Below are positions 7,666 to 15,910 of a stretch of DNA of 36,873 nucleotides, in pieces. Every line of letters begins with the position of its first letter. The first letter of the stretch is position 1. Source of the DNA: an uncultured Christensenella sp. (GTDB lineage: Bacteria; Bacillota; Clostridia; Christensenellales; Pumilibacteraceae). The stretch spans positions 18,682-55,554 of the forward strand of contig CAJTTD010000012.1 in the NCBI GenBank assembly GCA_910579205.1, read 5' to 3'. The notes below the pieces were generated by a model. It was not told the DNA's origin. It made no database searches and worked only from the letters and a program-made list of their open reading frames with translations. A program made the position numbers and the translations under genes.

Positions 7666-8538
7666 CTATATGCGCGGCGGCTTAAGTTTTTTGTCCGAGC
7701 CGAGCAACTGCTTGACTTTTTCGGGCATACCGTCGCAAACTATGTTTTTCAGCAGACTGTAGCTTTGCGTGAACCGCATGGCGTAAAAGCTTTGCGCCGC
7801 TCTGCCGCAGCATGCCGCGAAACAGAATTCAAGGTCTTTTATATGCGCGGCTATAAAACTCTTTCTGTCGCGAAAATCGCCGTAAGCCGCCAGAAACGGA
7901 TTGTACCGCTTATGCTTGAAGTCGTCCGCAACGTCGTCCAGCGCGTCCGCCAAATAAACGAACTTCCCTACATTATAGCACAAACTTTTGAGATTGTCAT
8001 CCGTTTGCACGCCCAAGATGAGCGACGGCAGTTCGCGCATGAGCGATGCAAAAGCGTCTGCCGCGCGGTCTACGCTGTTGACATTGCGCTTTTCTATATC
8101 GCGCTGCGCCTTGTACTGCGCTTGTATCGCGTTCCATATATCGGGATAAGCGTTTTTAGCCGAACGGAACGAACGCTTGAGCATTCGCCGCACGACGCGG
8201 TATTTGAGTCCGTCTCCGTCGTCCACCCCGTCGTTGGCTTTTTGATAAGCGAGCATTATATTAGCCGCCGCTATCCGCTCGAGCAGCGGGTTGGGCTGCA
8301 ATACCGCCTTTTTCGTTACCGCGTTGAGAATGCATTTATGCTCTTCTATCACTATGTCGTGGGAAGCGTAATCGTGCAAAAGCGCGGTCAAAAACGTAAA
8401 GTCGTAATTTGTAGTAAACCTCGGGGCTTGACCGTACAGCTTGCCCGTTTGACAGCAAATGCCGCAGTAGAACGAACGGTATAATACGAAATCGCTCGCA
8501 TTGAGCGTCGATTTGAGCGGAACTACATACCCGTACAT
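7666..8538 (-). CDS. DUF5685 family protein
   Basis: A 290-aa protein beginning MYGYVVPLKSTLNASDFVLYRSFYCGICCQTGK split here by residue 20-30 CGIC, the N-terminal signature of the DUF5685 family common in Clostridia. It is mostly helical with cysteines at about 25, 28 and 29, then HKC near 66-68. Possible metal binding is suggested by these cysteines; no enzymatic function is known. A pattern YLADALDDVADDFKHKRYNPF near residues 192-212 contains DDxxDD acidic residues reminiscent of helical prenyl-synthase-like metal sites, but this is only a resemblance. Its ATG overlaps the stop of trpS by one base (TAATG), so translation is coupled. It pairs with the J-like Cys-tailed gene downstream. Confidence 0.8.
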   Translation of the reverse strand: MYGYVVPLKSTLNASDFVLYRSFYCGICCQTGKLYGQAPRFTTNYDFTFLTALLHDYASHDIVIEEHKCILNAVTKKAVLQPNPLLERIAAANIMLAYQKANDGVDDGDGLKYRVVRRMLKRSFRSAKNAYPDIWNAIQAQYKAQRDIEKRNVNSVDRAADAFASLMRELPSLILGVQTDDNLKSLCYNVGKFVYLADALDDVADDFKHKRYNPFLAAYGDFRDRKSFIAAHIKDLEFCFAACCGRAAQSFYAMRFTQSYSLLKNIVCDGMPEKVKQLLGSDKKLKPPRI

Positions 8539-9560
8539 TACAACCGCACGAATCCTATCTTTTTGTATACCTTTTCCAAGGTCCTATACGCTATGCGCTC
8601 GGCTTTCTGCGCACCCGAACGCATGAGCTCGAGCAATGCGCCGTCGTCCGCGCGCAATTTTTCGTAACGCTCGCGTACAGGGCGCAAACCTTCGACCGCA
8701 GCCTCGCCCACGCGCGTTTTAAACGTAGCGTAATCGCTGCCCGCAAACTCTTTTTCCGCTTGCGCTACCGTGATCCCCGCCAATGCCGCGTAAACGGCGA
8801 GCAGATTGGTTATTCCCGGCTTGTCCTTACCCGCGCGCACTTCCGATCCGCAGTCGGTTACGGCGCGCTTGAACTTGCGCATTATTACATCGGGCGTGTC
8901 GAGAATAAACACCGAGCCCGCGTCGTCCGCGTTGCTCTTGCCCATTTTGGCGGTGGGATCGGCGAGCGAATATATGCGCGCGCCCACCTTGTTCACCTTT
9001 CCGACGGGCATGGTAAACGTAGGCGAATATCTATTGTTGAACCGCTCGGCAATATTTCTGCACAGTTCCACGTGCTGCATCTGATCGTCTCCCACTGGCA
9101 CGATGTCCGCTTGGTACAGCAGAATGTCCGCCGCCATGAGCACGGGATAATCGAACAGCCCGACATTGACGTTTTCTGGAGCTTTTTGGCTTTTCTCCTT
9201 AAACTGCGTCATGCGCCGCGCTTCGCCGAACATAGTGTAATTATTGAGCAACCAGCAAAGCTCCGCATGCGCGCGGACGTGCGACTGCAAAAACACTACG
9301 TTGCGTTCGGGATCGATGCCGACCGCTATCAAAAGCGCGAACAGTCGCTTGGTGTTTTCTCTGAGTTCCTTGGGTTCTATAGCCACGGTAATAGCGTGAA
9401 GATCCGCCACGGCAAACAGACTGTCGTACTCGTCCGCCATGCCGCCCCAATACTTCATTGCGCCGAGATAGTTGCCGAGCGTGGGGTTGCCCGTAGGTTT
9501 TATGGCAGAAAACACGCGTTTGCGCTTTTCGTTATCCGTTTGTTGAGTTTGTACGTCCAT
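8538..9560 (-). CDS. trpS: tryptophan--tRNA ligase
   Basis: Class I aminoacyl-tRNA synthetase charging tRNA-Trp in the cytoplasm, 340 aa, normal length. The HIGH-type motif is PTGNPTLGNYLGA (residues 22-34), the tryptophan-site helix is near YPVLMAADILLY, and GDDQMQHVELCRNI is typical of TrpS. The KMSKS loop reads KMGKS (205-209), a common variant. The N-terminus is about 14 residues longer than in many TrpS proteins and no strong ribosome binding site precedes the ATG, so the start is less certain than the family. It lies 18 nt after threonine synthase and overlaps the DUF5685 gene by one base. I see no T-box leader here, so the operon promoter upstream of the aminotransferase probably drives it. 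Confidence 0.95.
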   Translation of the reverse strand: MDVQTQQTDNEKRKRVFSAIKPTGNPTLGNYLGAMKYWGGMADEYDSLFAVADLHAITVAIEPKELRENTKRLFALLIAVGIDPERNVVFLQSHVRAHAELCWLLNNYTMFGEARRMTQFKEKSQKAPENVNVGLFDYPVLMAADILLYQADIVPVGDDQMQHVELCRNIAERFNNRYSPTFTMPVGKVNKVGARIYSLADPTAKMGKSNADDAGSVFILDTPDVIMRKFKRAVTDCGSEVRAGKDKPGITNLLAVYAALAGITVAQAEKEFAGSDYATFKTRVGEAAVEGLRPVRERYEKLRADDGALLELMRSGAQKAERIAYRTLEKVYKKIGFVRL

Positions 9561-9578
9561 ATCATTTACCGTATAGAA

Positions 9579-11042
9579 CTATCGATCGTTCTTTCCGTAT
9601 TGTTGCCCTATAAACGAAATTATATTATCGGGCGACACTGTTTTGTCGAATCTTATTTTAGCCGTAAACACGTCCTTCAACGATTGCGGGGCTTCCATAG
9701 CGGTAATATCGCACATCGTGTCGAACATTCGGACGCTTGCTTCGTCTTTGGCGTCCTCGCCGAGAGCGCGCAACACAGCGGGCGCGAACTTGTACGGGTT
9801 AGCCGTGGAAACGACGACCGTAGCCCCCGAAGTTTCGCCGCTCAACGCCACGGCAAACGCCGCAGCCGTGTGCGTATCGATCAGATAACCGTACTCGTCG
9901 AACACTTCCGCAATAGCGGCTTCGGCTTGTTCGTCGTCGGCGTATCCGCAGTCAAACACTTCGCGAATCTTACCGAGTTCTTGCTCGGATACCGAGTATT
10001 TGCCGCAAGACTTAAGCTCTTCCATGCGCGAGCGCGTAAGCGCCGCGTCCCGTCCCGACACCTCGAACAAAAGCCGCTCGAGATTGCTCGAGACAAGTAT
10101 ATCCATAGAGGGGCTTTCCGTCTTGAAAAACTTTCTGTTTACGTCGTATACGCCCGTATTGATAAAATCGGTGAGCACGTTGTTTTTGTTGGAGGCGCAT
10201 ATCAGTTTGCCTATGGGCAAACCCATTTCCATAGCGTAACGCGCCGCAAGGATATTGCCGAAATTGCCTGTAGGCACAACAAAGTCCGCTTTGTCGCCAT
10301 CCGCTATCTCGCCCGCGTTTACGAGGTCGCAGTACGCCGAATAATAATACGCTATCTGCGGCACGAGCCTGCCTATGTTTATCGAATTTGCCGACGACAG
10401 CGATATGCCGTTCTCGTGCAAGCTTTGGGCGAGCCGATCGTCCGCAAAGGCGCGCTTTACCGCTGTTTGCGCGTCGTCGAAGTTGCCCGTTATGCCCACT
10501 ACGCACACATTGTCGCCCGCTTGCGTCTGCATGGCGAGTTTTTGCACTCTGCTTACTCCGTCTGTCGGATAAAACACGCAGCACCGAGTGCCGTCTACGT
10601 CCTTAAATCCCTCGAGCGCGGCTTTACCAGTATCGCCGCTCGTAGCGACGAGTATGAGCGTCTCCGATCTGTCCCCGACAGCCGCTTTCGCCTTGGTCAT
10701 GAGCCGCGGCAATACCGACAGCGCCATGTCCTTAAACGCATGCGTTCTGCCGTGCCACAACTCGAGGACGAAAACATTGTCGTCCAGCTTGACGAGCGGC
10801 GCGGGATCGTCCGTTTCAAACGTGGCATAAGCTTCCTCGGCTACGCCCGTAATATCGAAATCGAAATACGCGCGCAGCACCGAATGGGCGCGCGCGGCGT
10901 AATCCATATCCAAGAGCTGACGGTAGTCGAGCTTGGGAAATTCCGCGGGAACATACAACCCGCCGTCCTTGGAAATACCGTCGATAACGGCTTGAGCGGC
11001 GGAAACGCATACTGACCCGTCGCGGGTCGAAATATATTTCAT
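9579..11042 (-). CDS. thrC: threonine synthase
   Basis: PLP enzyme converting O-phosphohomoserine to threonine and phosphate, 487 aa, the size of the longer (yeast/E. coli-like) class. N-terminal motif MKYISTRDG and ISKDGGLYVP are typical. The PLP lysine is K104 in HGRTHAFKDMAL. LVATSGDTGKAALEG (about residues 151-165) is the phosphate/PLP loop, and FVVPTGNFGNILAARYA (about 256-272) follows the standard pattern. AAGGAAG precedes the ATG. It is the third gene of an operon with an aminotransferase, giving the operon an amino-acid character. No truncation. Confidence 0.96.
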   Translation of the reverse strand: MKYISTRDGSVCVSAAQAVIDGISKDGGLYVPAEFPKLDYRQLLDMDYAARAHSVLRAYFDFDITGVAEEAYATFETDDPAPLVKLDDNVFVLELWHGRTHAFKDMALSVLPRLMTKAKAAVGDRSETLILVATSGDTGKAALEGFKDVDGTRCCVFYPTDGVSRVQKLAMQTQAGDNVCVVGITGNFDDAQTAVKRAFADDRLAQSLHENGISLSSANSINIGRLVPQIAYYYSAYCDLVNAGEIADGDKADFVVPTGNFGNILAARYAMEMGLPIGKLICASNKNNVLTDFINTGVYDVNRKFFKTESPSMDILVSSNLERLLFEVSGRDAALTRSRMEELKSCGKYSVSEQELGKIREVFDCGYADDEQAEAAIAEVFDEYGYLIDTHTAAAFAVALSGETSGATVVVSTANPYKFAPAVLRALGEDAKDEASVRMFDTMCDITAMEAPQSLKDVFTAKIRFDKTVSPDNIISFIGQQYGKNDR

Positions 11043-11058
11043 ATAGCTTCCTTAAAGA

Positions 11059-11460
11059 TCAGTCCTTGACTGCGAACGGCTTTAAAAATGCGGGAAGAAC
11101 GTCTGCCGATACCGTGGCGACTACTTCCACCGACGCAGACGCTTTGTCGAGCGCGGCAAACAGCGGTTCGAGTTCTTCCGCGGGCTTATTGAGCAAGCGG
11201 CTGAGACTGTCTATAAACACCTTTTGGATGTCGAAGTCTGTGGCGAGCATGCCCTTTATGAAACCTATGAACTGATCGGCGCTCTTAACGTCGTACTCGG
11301 CGAGGTTGACGAAACGCACGTTGGAGTTGATGCCGAGAGATTTGTCGTTGTCGGTTATAAAAACCACTTGCCCGGACGCCTTGTCGCCCGCGGTGTTGGC
11401 CGCGTCTATTATGCGCTTTGTTTTGCCGCTGCCTTTTGCTCCGTAAATAACAGAAATCAT
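11059..11460 (-). CDS. small P-loop ATPase-like protein
   Basis: A 133-aa protein consisting of little more than a P-loop fold. Walker A is GAKGSGKT (7-14), a hydrophobic strand with Asp (VFIDSLSRLL, about 81-90) is a plausible Walker B, and a third strand SVEVVATVSAD follows. The scale suggests a minimal nucleoside kinase-like or thymidine kinase-like NTPase. No lid or base-binding motif is recognised. Short P-loop proteins of this kind are frequent and unnamed in Clostridia. It has an ideal AAGGAG site and lies between the aminotransferase and threonine synthase genes, so it is cotranscribed with amino-acid genes. Function unknown. Confidence 0.7.
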   Translation of the reverse strand: MISVIYGAKGSGKTKRIIDAANTAGDKASGQVVFITDNDKSLGINSNVRFVNLAEYDVKSADQFIGFIKGMLATDFDIQKVFIDSLSRLLNKPAEELEPLFAALDKASASVEVVATVSADVLPAFLKPFAVKD

Positions 11461-11522
11461 GATTTATATCTCCTTGGATTTATTTCGATTTTAGATAGCT
11501 GATTTTGAAAAAGCTTGATTTA

Positions 11523-12725
11523 TCACTTGCAACCGAGTTGAGCGAAAAAGCTCGCCATGGAGTCAAGTCCGCGCTCTATATCCTTTTCCGACGCGGCATA
11601 CGAGAGCCGTATGTAGTCGGGCGCGCCGAAGCTTTCGCACGGTATTACCGCCACTTGCGCATGCTCGAGAAGTATGGACGCCAGATCGTACGCCGAGCGG
11701 ATGAGCTGACCCTCGAAACTTTTGCCCTCGAACTGCTTTATGCACACCATTACGTAAAACGCGCCCTTAGGCTCTATGTACGTAAGACCGATGCGGCTGA
11801 GTCTGAGCATCATGAGCGCGCGGCGCGCATCGAACGTAGCGCGCATGTCTTCCAAAAATGCGTCGCCGTGGTTCTTGTCGCTGAGCGCTATATACGACGC
11901 GTACTGTGCCACTGCGTTTACGTTGGAAGTGATGTGGCTTTGCATGCTACTCATTGCCGACGATATTTGATCGTTAGCCGCGGCATAGCCCACGCGCCAG
12001 CCCGTCATGGAATACGTTTTGCTCATGCCGTTTATGACGATAGTTCTGTCCTTAAGAACGTCCGAACACGCAGCTATTGAATGATGACGGCGTTCGTACG
12101 TAAGTTTTTCGTAGATCTCGTCCGAAACGACGTACAGATTGTGTTTTTCTATGACGGCGGCGAGCGCGTTAAGTTCGCTCCGCGTATACACCGCGCCAGT
12201 GGGGTTGTTGGGATTGTTTAGGATAAACGCCTTTGTCTTGTCGGTTATGGCGTTTTCCAGCTCTACCGCCGTTATCTTGAAATTGTTTTCGGGTTTGGTG
12301 GTTACGAACACGGGGACGCCCGAAGCCATCTTTACTATTTCGGGATAGCTGAGCCAGTACGGAGAGGGTATTATCACCTCGTCTCCCGCGTCGAGTATTG
12401 CCATAAACGCATTGAACAGCGAGTGCTTGCCGCCGTTGGAAACTACTATGTTAGCTGGCGAATAGTCGAGCGCGTTGTCGTTTTTGAGCTTTTCGCATAT
12501 AGCCGTCTTAAGCTCCATTATGCCCGCCGCGGGCGTGTACTTCGTCATGCCGAGGTCGAGCGCTTTATGTCCCGCCTCTATTATGTAATCGGGGGTATTG
12601 AAATCGGGTTCTCCCGCCGCGAACGATACCACGCGTATGCCGTCCGCCTTCATCTTTTTCGCCTTAGCCGTTATCTCGAGCGTCAACGACGGCGATATCT
12701 GTTTTGCCTTTTTAGCGATGTCCAT
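11523..12725 (-). CDS. class I/II PLP-dependent aminotransferase (aspartate aminotransferase-like)
   Basis: A 400-aa fold-type I aminotransferase. SFAAGEPDFNTPDYI near residue 36 and YTPAAGIMELK near 63 form the substrate/cofactor entry. NPNNPTGAVY (about 164-173) is the PLP-binding loop, SDEIYEKL carries the conserved Asp/Tyr, and NGMSKTYSMTGWRVGY holds the Schiff-base Lys in SK. The C-terminal IRLSYAASEKDIERGL contains the substrate-carboxylate Arg. This is the AspB/AspC subgroup Igamma, probably aspartate/oxaloacetate exchange. The ATG at 12725 with AAAGGAG nearby is preferred over an in-frame start at 12752, which has no site. It is the first gene of the operon reaching to 6257. Confidence 0.92.
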   Translation of the reverse strand: MDIAKKAKQISPSLTLEITAKAKKMKADGIRVVSFAAGEPDFNTPDYIIEAGHKALDLGMTKYTPAAGIMELKTAICEKLKNDNALDYSPANIVVSNGGKHSLFNAFMAILDAGDEVIIPSPYWLSYPEIVKMASGVPVFVTTKPENNFKITAVELENAITDKTKAFILNNPNNPTGAVYTRSELNALAAVIEKHNLYVVSDEIYEKLTYERRHHSIAACSDVLKDRTIVINGMSKTYSMTGWRVGYAAANDQISSAMSSMQSHITSNVNAVAQYASYIALSDKNHGDAFLEDMRATFDARRALMMLRLSRIGLTYIEPKGAFYVMVCIKQFEGKSFEGQLIRSAYDLASILLEHAQVAVIPCESFGAPDYIRLSYAASEKDIERGLDSMASFFAQLGCK

Positions 12726-12743
12726 AGTAAGCTCCTTTCTTAC

Positions 12744-12772
12744 ATTATACACCGCGCTTTAAAATAAATCAA
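12744..12772 (-). promoter_or_regulatory. predicted sigma-A promoter of the aminotransferase operon
   Basis: Minus strand TTGATT (12772-12767), 17 nt, perfect TATAAT (12749-12744). The expected start near 12737 would leave only about a 12-nt leader, just enough to contain the AAAGGAG ribosome binding site. Confidence 0.65.
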
Positions 12773-12959
12773 GCGGTTTTTTAAATACGCTCGAAAAAGC
12801 GAACACGCGCCCGACCTTGCTACGGCAAACGAGCAACCGAATGCTGCGCGACGCCACGCTTGCGATTTCACCCCGTAATCGTGAGATGATGTTGCAAATC
12901 AGCCCGCGGCTACCAAAACCGCAGTTATCAAGTGTTATCCTTGTAGTTAGCCGCTCGTA

Positions 12960-14066
12960 TCAAGCGCCCGCCGAATACTCGGCAAATCGTTTGAGCGCGG
13001 CGACGTCCACCGAAGGTCGCACGCGGGCGAGCGCTTCTTCTATGTCGTTAGCGTTAAGCCCGCTTATCGCGCCCGTTTGCAGCGAACGCGCGAGCGGTCC
13101 GTCGGTCGCTCTGTCCATGAGTTCGGCTATGTCCGCGCCCGAATACCCTTCCGTCCGCGCCGTTATCCCGTCTATATCTATCGAGCCGTCCGTCTTGGTC
13201 TTTTTGAGCTTGCGCTCTATCATCCATCGCCGCGCCGCAGCGTCGGGCAGCGGTACGTATATCTTTTGACTGAATCTGCCCGGGCGCATAGCCGCCTCGT
13301 CCACCGCCCACGGATTGTTTGTCGCGCCGAGCACCATCAACCCGCTTCCCTTGCTCGAAAACCCGTCTATCTGTTGCAACAGCTCGTTGACGCGTCTGTC
13401 GTTATGCACGTCGCTGCCGCGCTTGAAAAACAGCGAGTCCAATTCGTCGAAAAATATGACGGCGCGCTCGTTGCCTCGCGCGGTGTCAAACAGCGCCGCA
13501 ATGTTTTTTTCCGATTCGCCCACCCATTTCGATACGATGTCCGAACACTTGACCGCATAAAACGCCGCGCCTATCTCATGCGCCGCCGCCCGCGCCAAAA
13601 GCGTTTTGCCCGTGCCCGGCGGACCGAAAAGCAACACGCCGCCGCCCGCGCTCTTGCCGAGCGCAGCATACACGTCGGCATGCTCCAACGGGTATATCAT
13701 TTTTATGCGTATGGCTTCTTTGGCTTCGTCAAGCCCCGCAACGTCGGCGAACGACGTGTCGGGCATCTCCGCAACAGCAAACTTTGCGCCGTCGTCATCC
13801 CCCGCTTCGCCCGTAGGCGTTACGCGCTTGGGCGCGGCTTTTTTGGGTTCGGACGCGGGCAGAGAATCGGCTATCGCTATTATGCGTTTGGCGCGTTCCA
13901 CCCGAGCGGCTTTCAGCTTGTCGCCAGACAGCCGAGCGAGGTCGGTCATGTACTTTGCCGCTTTGTAATAATCGCGCTTGGCTTTATTGTAAAGCCCCGC
14001 GTTTTGACAAGACTGCGCGCTCGCATAAACGGTATCGAACAGTCTGAGCAAGTTTTCTTCGGTCAT
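12960..14066 (-). CDS. MIT-AAA ATPase, Vps4-like
   Basis: A 368-aa AAA ATPase with the architecture of eukaryotic Vps4. Residues 1-70 form a predicted three-helix MIT-like domain (NKAKRDYYKAAKYM, then ARVERAKRIIAIAD), joined by a charged linker to one AAA domain. Visible motifs: Walker A GPPGTGKT (148-155), pore loop 1 SKWVGESEKN (179-188; Vps4, katanin and spastin share K-W-x-G), Walker B FFDELD (205-210), sensor/second region ATNNPW, arginine-finger motif RPGRF (261-265), and GYSGADI (307-313). Start at 14066, one-base overlap with the upstream gene stop, with GGAG before it; a longer frame to 14135 only extends into that gene. Last gene of the operon. In Vps4 the MIT domain docks on ESCRT-III tails to disassemble filaments. 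The bacterial role is inferred. Confidence 0.85.
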   Translation of the reverse strand: MTEENLLRLFDTVYASAQSCQNAGLYNKAKRDYYKAAKYMTDLARLSGDKLKAARVERAKRIIAIADSLPASEPKKAAPKRVTPTGEAGDDDGAKFAVAEMPDTSFADVAGLDEAKEAIRIKMIYPLEHADVYAALGKSAGGGVLLFGPPGTGKTLLARAAAHEIGAAFYAVKCSDIVSKWVGESEKNIAALFDTARGNERAVIFFDELDSLFFKRGSDVHNDRRVNELLQQIDGFSSKGSGLMVLGATNNPWAVDEAAMRPGRFSQKIYVPLPDAAARRWMIERKLKKTKTDGSIDIDGITARTEGYSGADIAELMDRATDGPLARSLQTGAISGLNANDIEEALARVRPSVDVAALKRFAEYSAGA

Positions 14067-14674
14067 CAATCGCTCTCCGCCACGCGCCCCGACATCGGCG
14101 AGTCCTTTTCCGCTATATCCGAATCGACGTTGCACTCAGAGTCGAGTTGCTCTTGCATTTCGAAAATCGCAAGCAGTTCGTCGTCCGAGCGATCCGCCGC
14201 ATATATAGGACTTTGATCGTTGTCCGCCGCTTGTTCGTACGCATCGAAAAGCTGGTCGGCTTCCACCAATGTGTTTTCCGCAGACGTTCTCGACGCGATG
14301 GCGCTCTGCAAAAACTGCGCGAGCGCTTTCTGATCGCTCAAAAGCTTGTTCAACGGGAGCTTGGACGTATTGGAGACGAACTGATTGTCGTCTATCGCGC
14401 CCTTTAGCTTGTCGAGCATTTTTACGTTGTAAAGCAAAAACGCCGCGCGCTTGCTGTCGCGCTTGATCTCGTCTTGGAGACTGCTTATCTTTTTGGCGCA
14501 GAGCAACTTGACGTCGCGGTTTTTTTCGCACTTGCCGCGCTGCATCAGTTTTTCCACTTCCGCGGATTTATCGAGTATACCGCTCTCCAGATCCTCTTGC
14601 TGTTTGGAAAGCGTGATTATAGCATCGACAACGTCCTCGCGCTTTAACTTTTTGAACTTGTTTCTTCCGAACAT
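14066..14674 (-). CDS. ESCRT-III (Snf7/CHMP)-like coiled-coil protein, candidate Vps4 substrate
   Basis: A 202-aa, highly charged, all-helical protein. The N-terminus is basic (MFGRNKFKKLKRED), as in Snf7/CHMP proteins that start with a membrane-binding basic helix. Residues 15-95 form a long helical hairpin (KQQEDLESGILDKSAEVE; KKISSLQDEIKRD) with basic patches, then further helices to about residue 150. The C-terminal third is acidic; DDELLAIFEMQEQL (164-177) could act as a MIT-interacting motif: an acidic amphipathic helix with spaced leucines. It overlaps the MIT-AAA gene by one base, the tightest possible partnership. I assign it from overall pattern rather than a diagnostic signature. 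It may instead be another coiled-coil family such as PspA/Vipp1, which belongs to the same superfamily. Confidence 0.6.
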   Translation of the reverse strand: MFGRNKFKKLKREDVVDAIITLSKQQEDLESGILDKSAEVEKLMQRGKCEKNRDVKLLCAKKISSLQDEIKRDSKRAAFLLYNVKMLDKLKGAIDDNQFVSNTSKLPLNKLLSDQKALAQFLQSAIASRTSAENTLVEADQLFDAYEQAADNDQSPIYAADRSDDELLAIFEMQEQLDSECNVDSDIAEKDSPMSGRVAESD

Positions 14675-14723
14675 ATCTCTCCGCCTTTAGCGTCCGACTG
14701 AGCAAACGCAGTTGAATGTTATC

Positions 14724-15056
14724 CTACCGCCCGACAAACGAATTGCGCTCGGCTATCGCGGTATTTATATCTTTTATTATGTCCTCGGCTTGGTGCAGCG
14801 CGCGCTCTTTGCTCTTGCTCAAAGCTATTTTAAGATCGCCCGCGAGCGCGTTTATCTTTTTATCCGCCTGAGCCGCACCCGCGCTCGCAGTGGGCGTCAT
14901 GAACCGCACGCCGTCGTACACGCGATCCACTTTGTCGCGCAGCTCGTCCGTGGCAAGCTCCGCGCACACGCAAAGTATGCGCGCGTTATTTTCCACTCGC
15001 TCGCGGCTTTCCTTTAACAGTTGTTTCTTATTCGGTTTGGAAAAACAAAATCCCAT
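14724..15056 (-). CDS. small helical protein of the TIR/SPFH/ESCRT-like operon
   Basis: A 110-aa protein of unknown family. It begins MGFCFSKPNKKQLLKES, a short hydrophobic/Cys-containing tip followed by basic residues, and continues as alternating charged helices (residues 11-50 and 62-100) separated by TPTASAGAA. The N-terminus recalls the membrane-anchoring N-termini of some ESCRT-III subunits, but it is half their size. It could be a second, truncated filament subunit or an adaptor. GGGAGGT precedes the ATG. It sits 49 nt before the ESCRT-III-like gene and 17 nt after the SPFH gene, so it belongs to the operon. Function unknown. Confidence 0.65.
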   Translation of the reverse strand: MGFCFSKPNKKQLLKESRERVENNARILCVCAELATDELRDKVDRVYDGVRFMTPTASAGAAQADKKINALAGDLKIALSKSKERALHQAEDIIKDINTAIAERNSFVGR

Positions 15057-15073
15057 AACTACCTCCCGCCGCG

Positions 15074-15910
15074 CTACTTTACCTTTTTACCGCAGTACGA
15101 GCAAAATTTTGCGCCGTCCGCAAGTTGTTTGCCGCAGTGCGAGCAAAGCCCGTCGCCGAGCGCCGCTCCGCATATATGACAGAACTTGGCGTCGAACAAT
15201 ACTTGCGCGCCGCACGCGCCGCACGTCCGCTTAACAGATCTCAGTTCGTCGCGCTTACGCTCCACCGCCAATATATCCGCGTCGGGTATAAACGCGCCGC
15301 TCACCGAGAACGAACACAGTTCAAGCCCGTATTCCCCGTCGAAAAATTCATCGAGCTTGGCTTTTATCTTGTCCGACACTGCGGATTTGTTGTGCGAAAA
15401 ATCGGCGTAGCTCATTTGCCCGTCGTGCATGACCGATGTAACTATCGGCTCTATCACCGATACCAACCGACCGAGCAAGCGCTTTTTGAGCTTGGATACG
15501 CTGTACTCTTGATCGACGCCCACAAGCTCCAGATAGAACTGCTTGGGCGTTTTCACTCGAAACTCCAATTCGCCGTTCATGCCCAGCGTGATAGGCACGC
15601 CCGTTTCGGGGTCGCGCGTTTTTATGGGCGTGCTCGTTCCCCAAAGCATGGGGAGCTTTGCCGTTTTGGATACGAACACAAAATCGACAGACGATACTTC
15701 GCTGTCTTTTTTAGGTCCGAACAAACCGTTTTCGGTGTCGAATATCTTGTGTTTGCCCGGCGCGAGCGCTTCCGATACCACTCCGTCTTTAATGAGAAGC
15801 ACGGTGTGCGTTTCGGGAACTATCACTTGCGCGGAAGCGTGAAGATCGTCCGCGCTCTCGCGGCAAAACAGTTCCGCATTGTCTCCCGTAAATTTTACTA
15901 TCTCGGACAT
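15074..15910 (-). CDS. SPFH-domain protein with C-terminal double zinc ribbon (YdjI-like)
   Basis: A 278-aa protein. Residues about 25-215 resemble the SPFH/flotillin-like fold: the strand SAQVIVPETHTVLLIKDG, then APGKHKIFDT, and the helical ISRD-like half with YGLELCSFSVSGAFIPD at the end. The C-terminus has two zinc ribbons: Cys pairs 230/233 with 244/247, and 256/259 with 270/273, each in CxxCG form. This arrangement matches YdjI-type proteins described near phage-shock genes in Firmicutes. No transmembrane segment is evident. SPFH proteins organise membrane microdomains, and partner with ESCRT-III superfamily PspA in known systems. Its ATG overlaps the stop of the TIR gene by one base (TAATG), so they are translated together. 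Confidence 0.85.
   Translation of the reverse strand: MSEIVKFTGDNAELFCRESADDLHASAQVIVPETHTVLLIKDGVVSEALAPGKHKIFDTENGLFGPKKDSEVSSVDFVFVSKTAKLPMLWGTSTPIKTRDPETGVPITLGMNGELEFRVKTPKQFYLELVGVDQEYSVSKLKKRLLGRLVSVIEPIVTSVMHDGQMSYADFSHNKSAVSDKIKAKLDEFFDGEYGLELCSFSVSGAFIPDADILAVERKRDELRSVKRTCGACGAQVLFDAKFCHICGAALGDGLCSHCGKQLADGAKFCSYCGKKVK

Noticed and set aside
8760..11015. 751-codon open frame on the plus strand opposite trpS and thrC
   Set aside because: It is antisense to two unmistakable enzymes, has a very Arg/His/Tyr-rich composition typical of a shadow frame in this codon usage, and shows no domain.
12773..12959. Possible small gene or decayed gene between the AAA gene and the aminotransferase promoter
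   Set aside because: Frames there are short or run on antisense into the AAA gene, and no ribosome binding site or family motif was found. A 7-bp inverted pair there lacks a T run, so no terminator is called.
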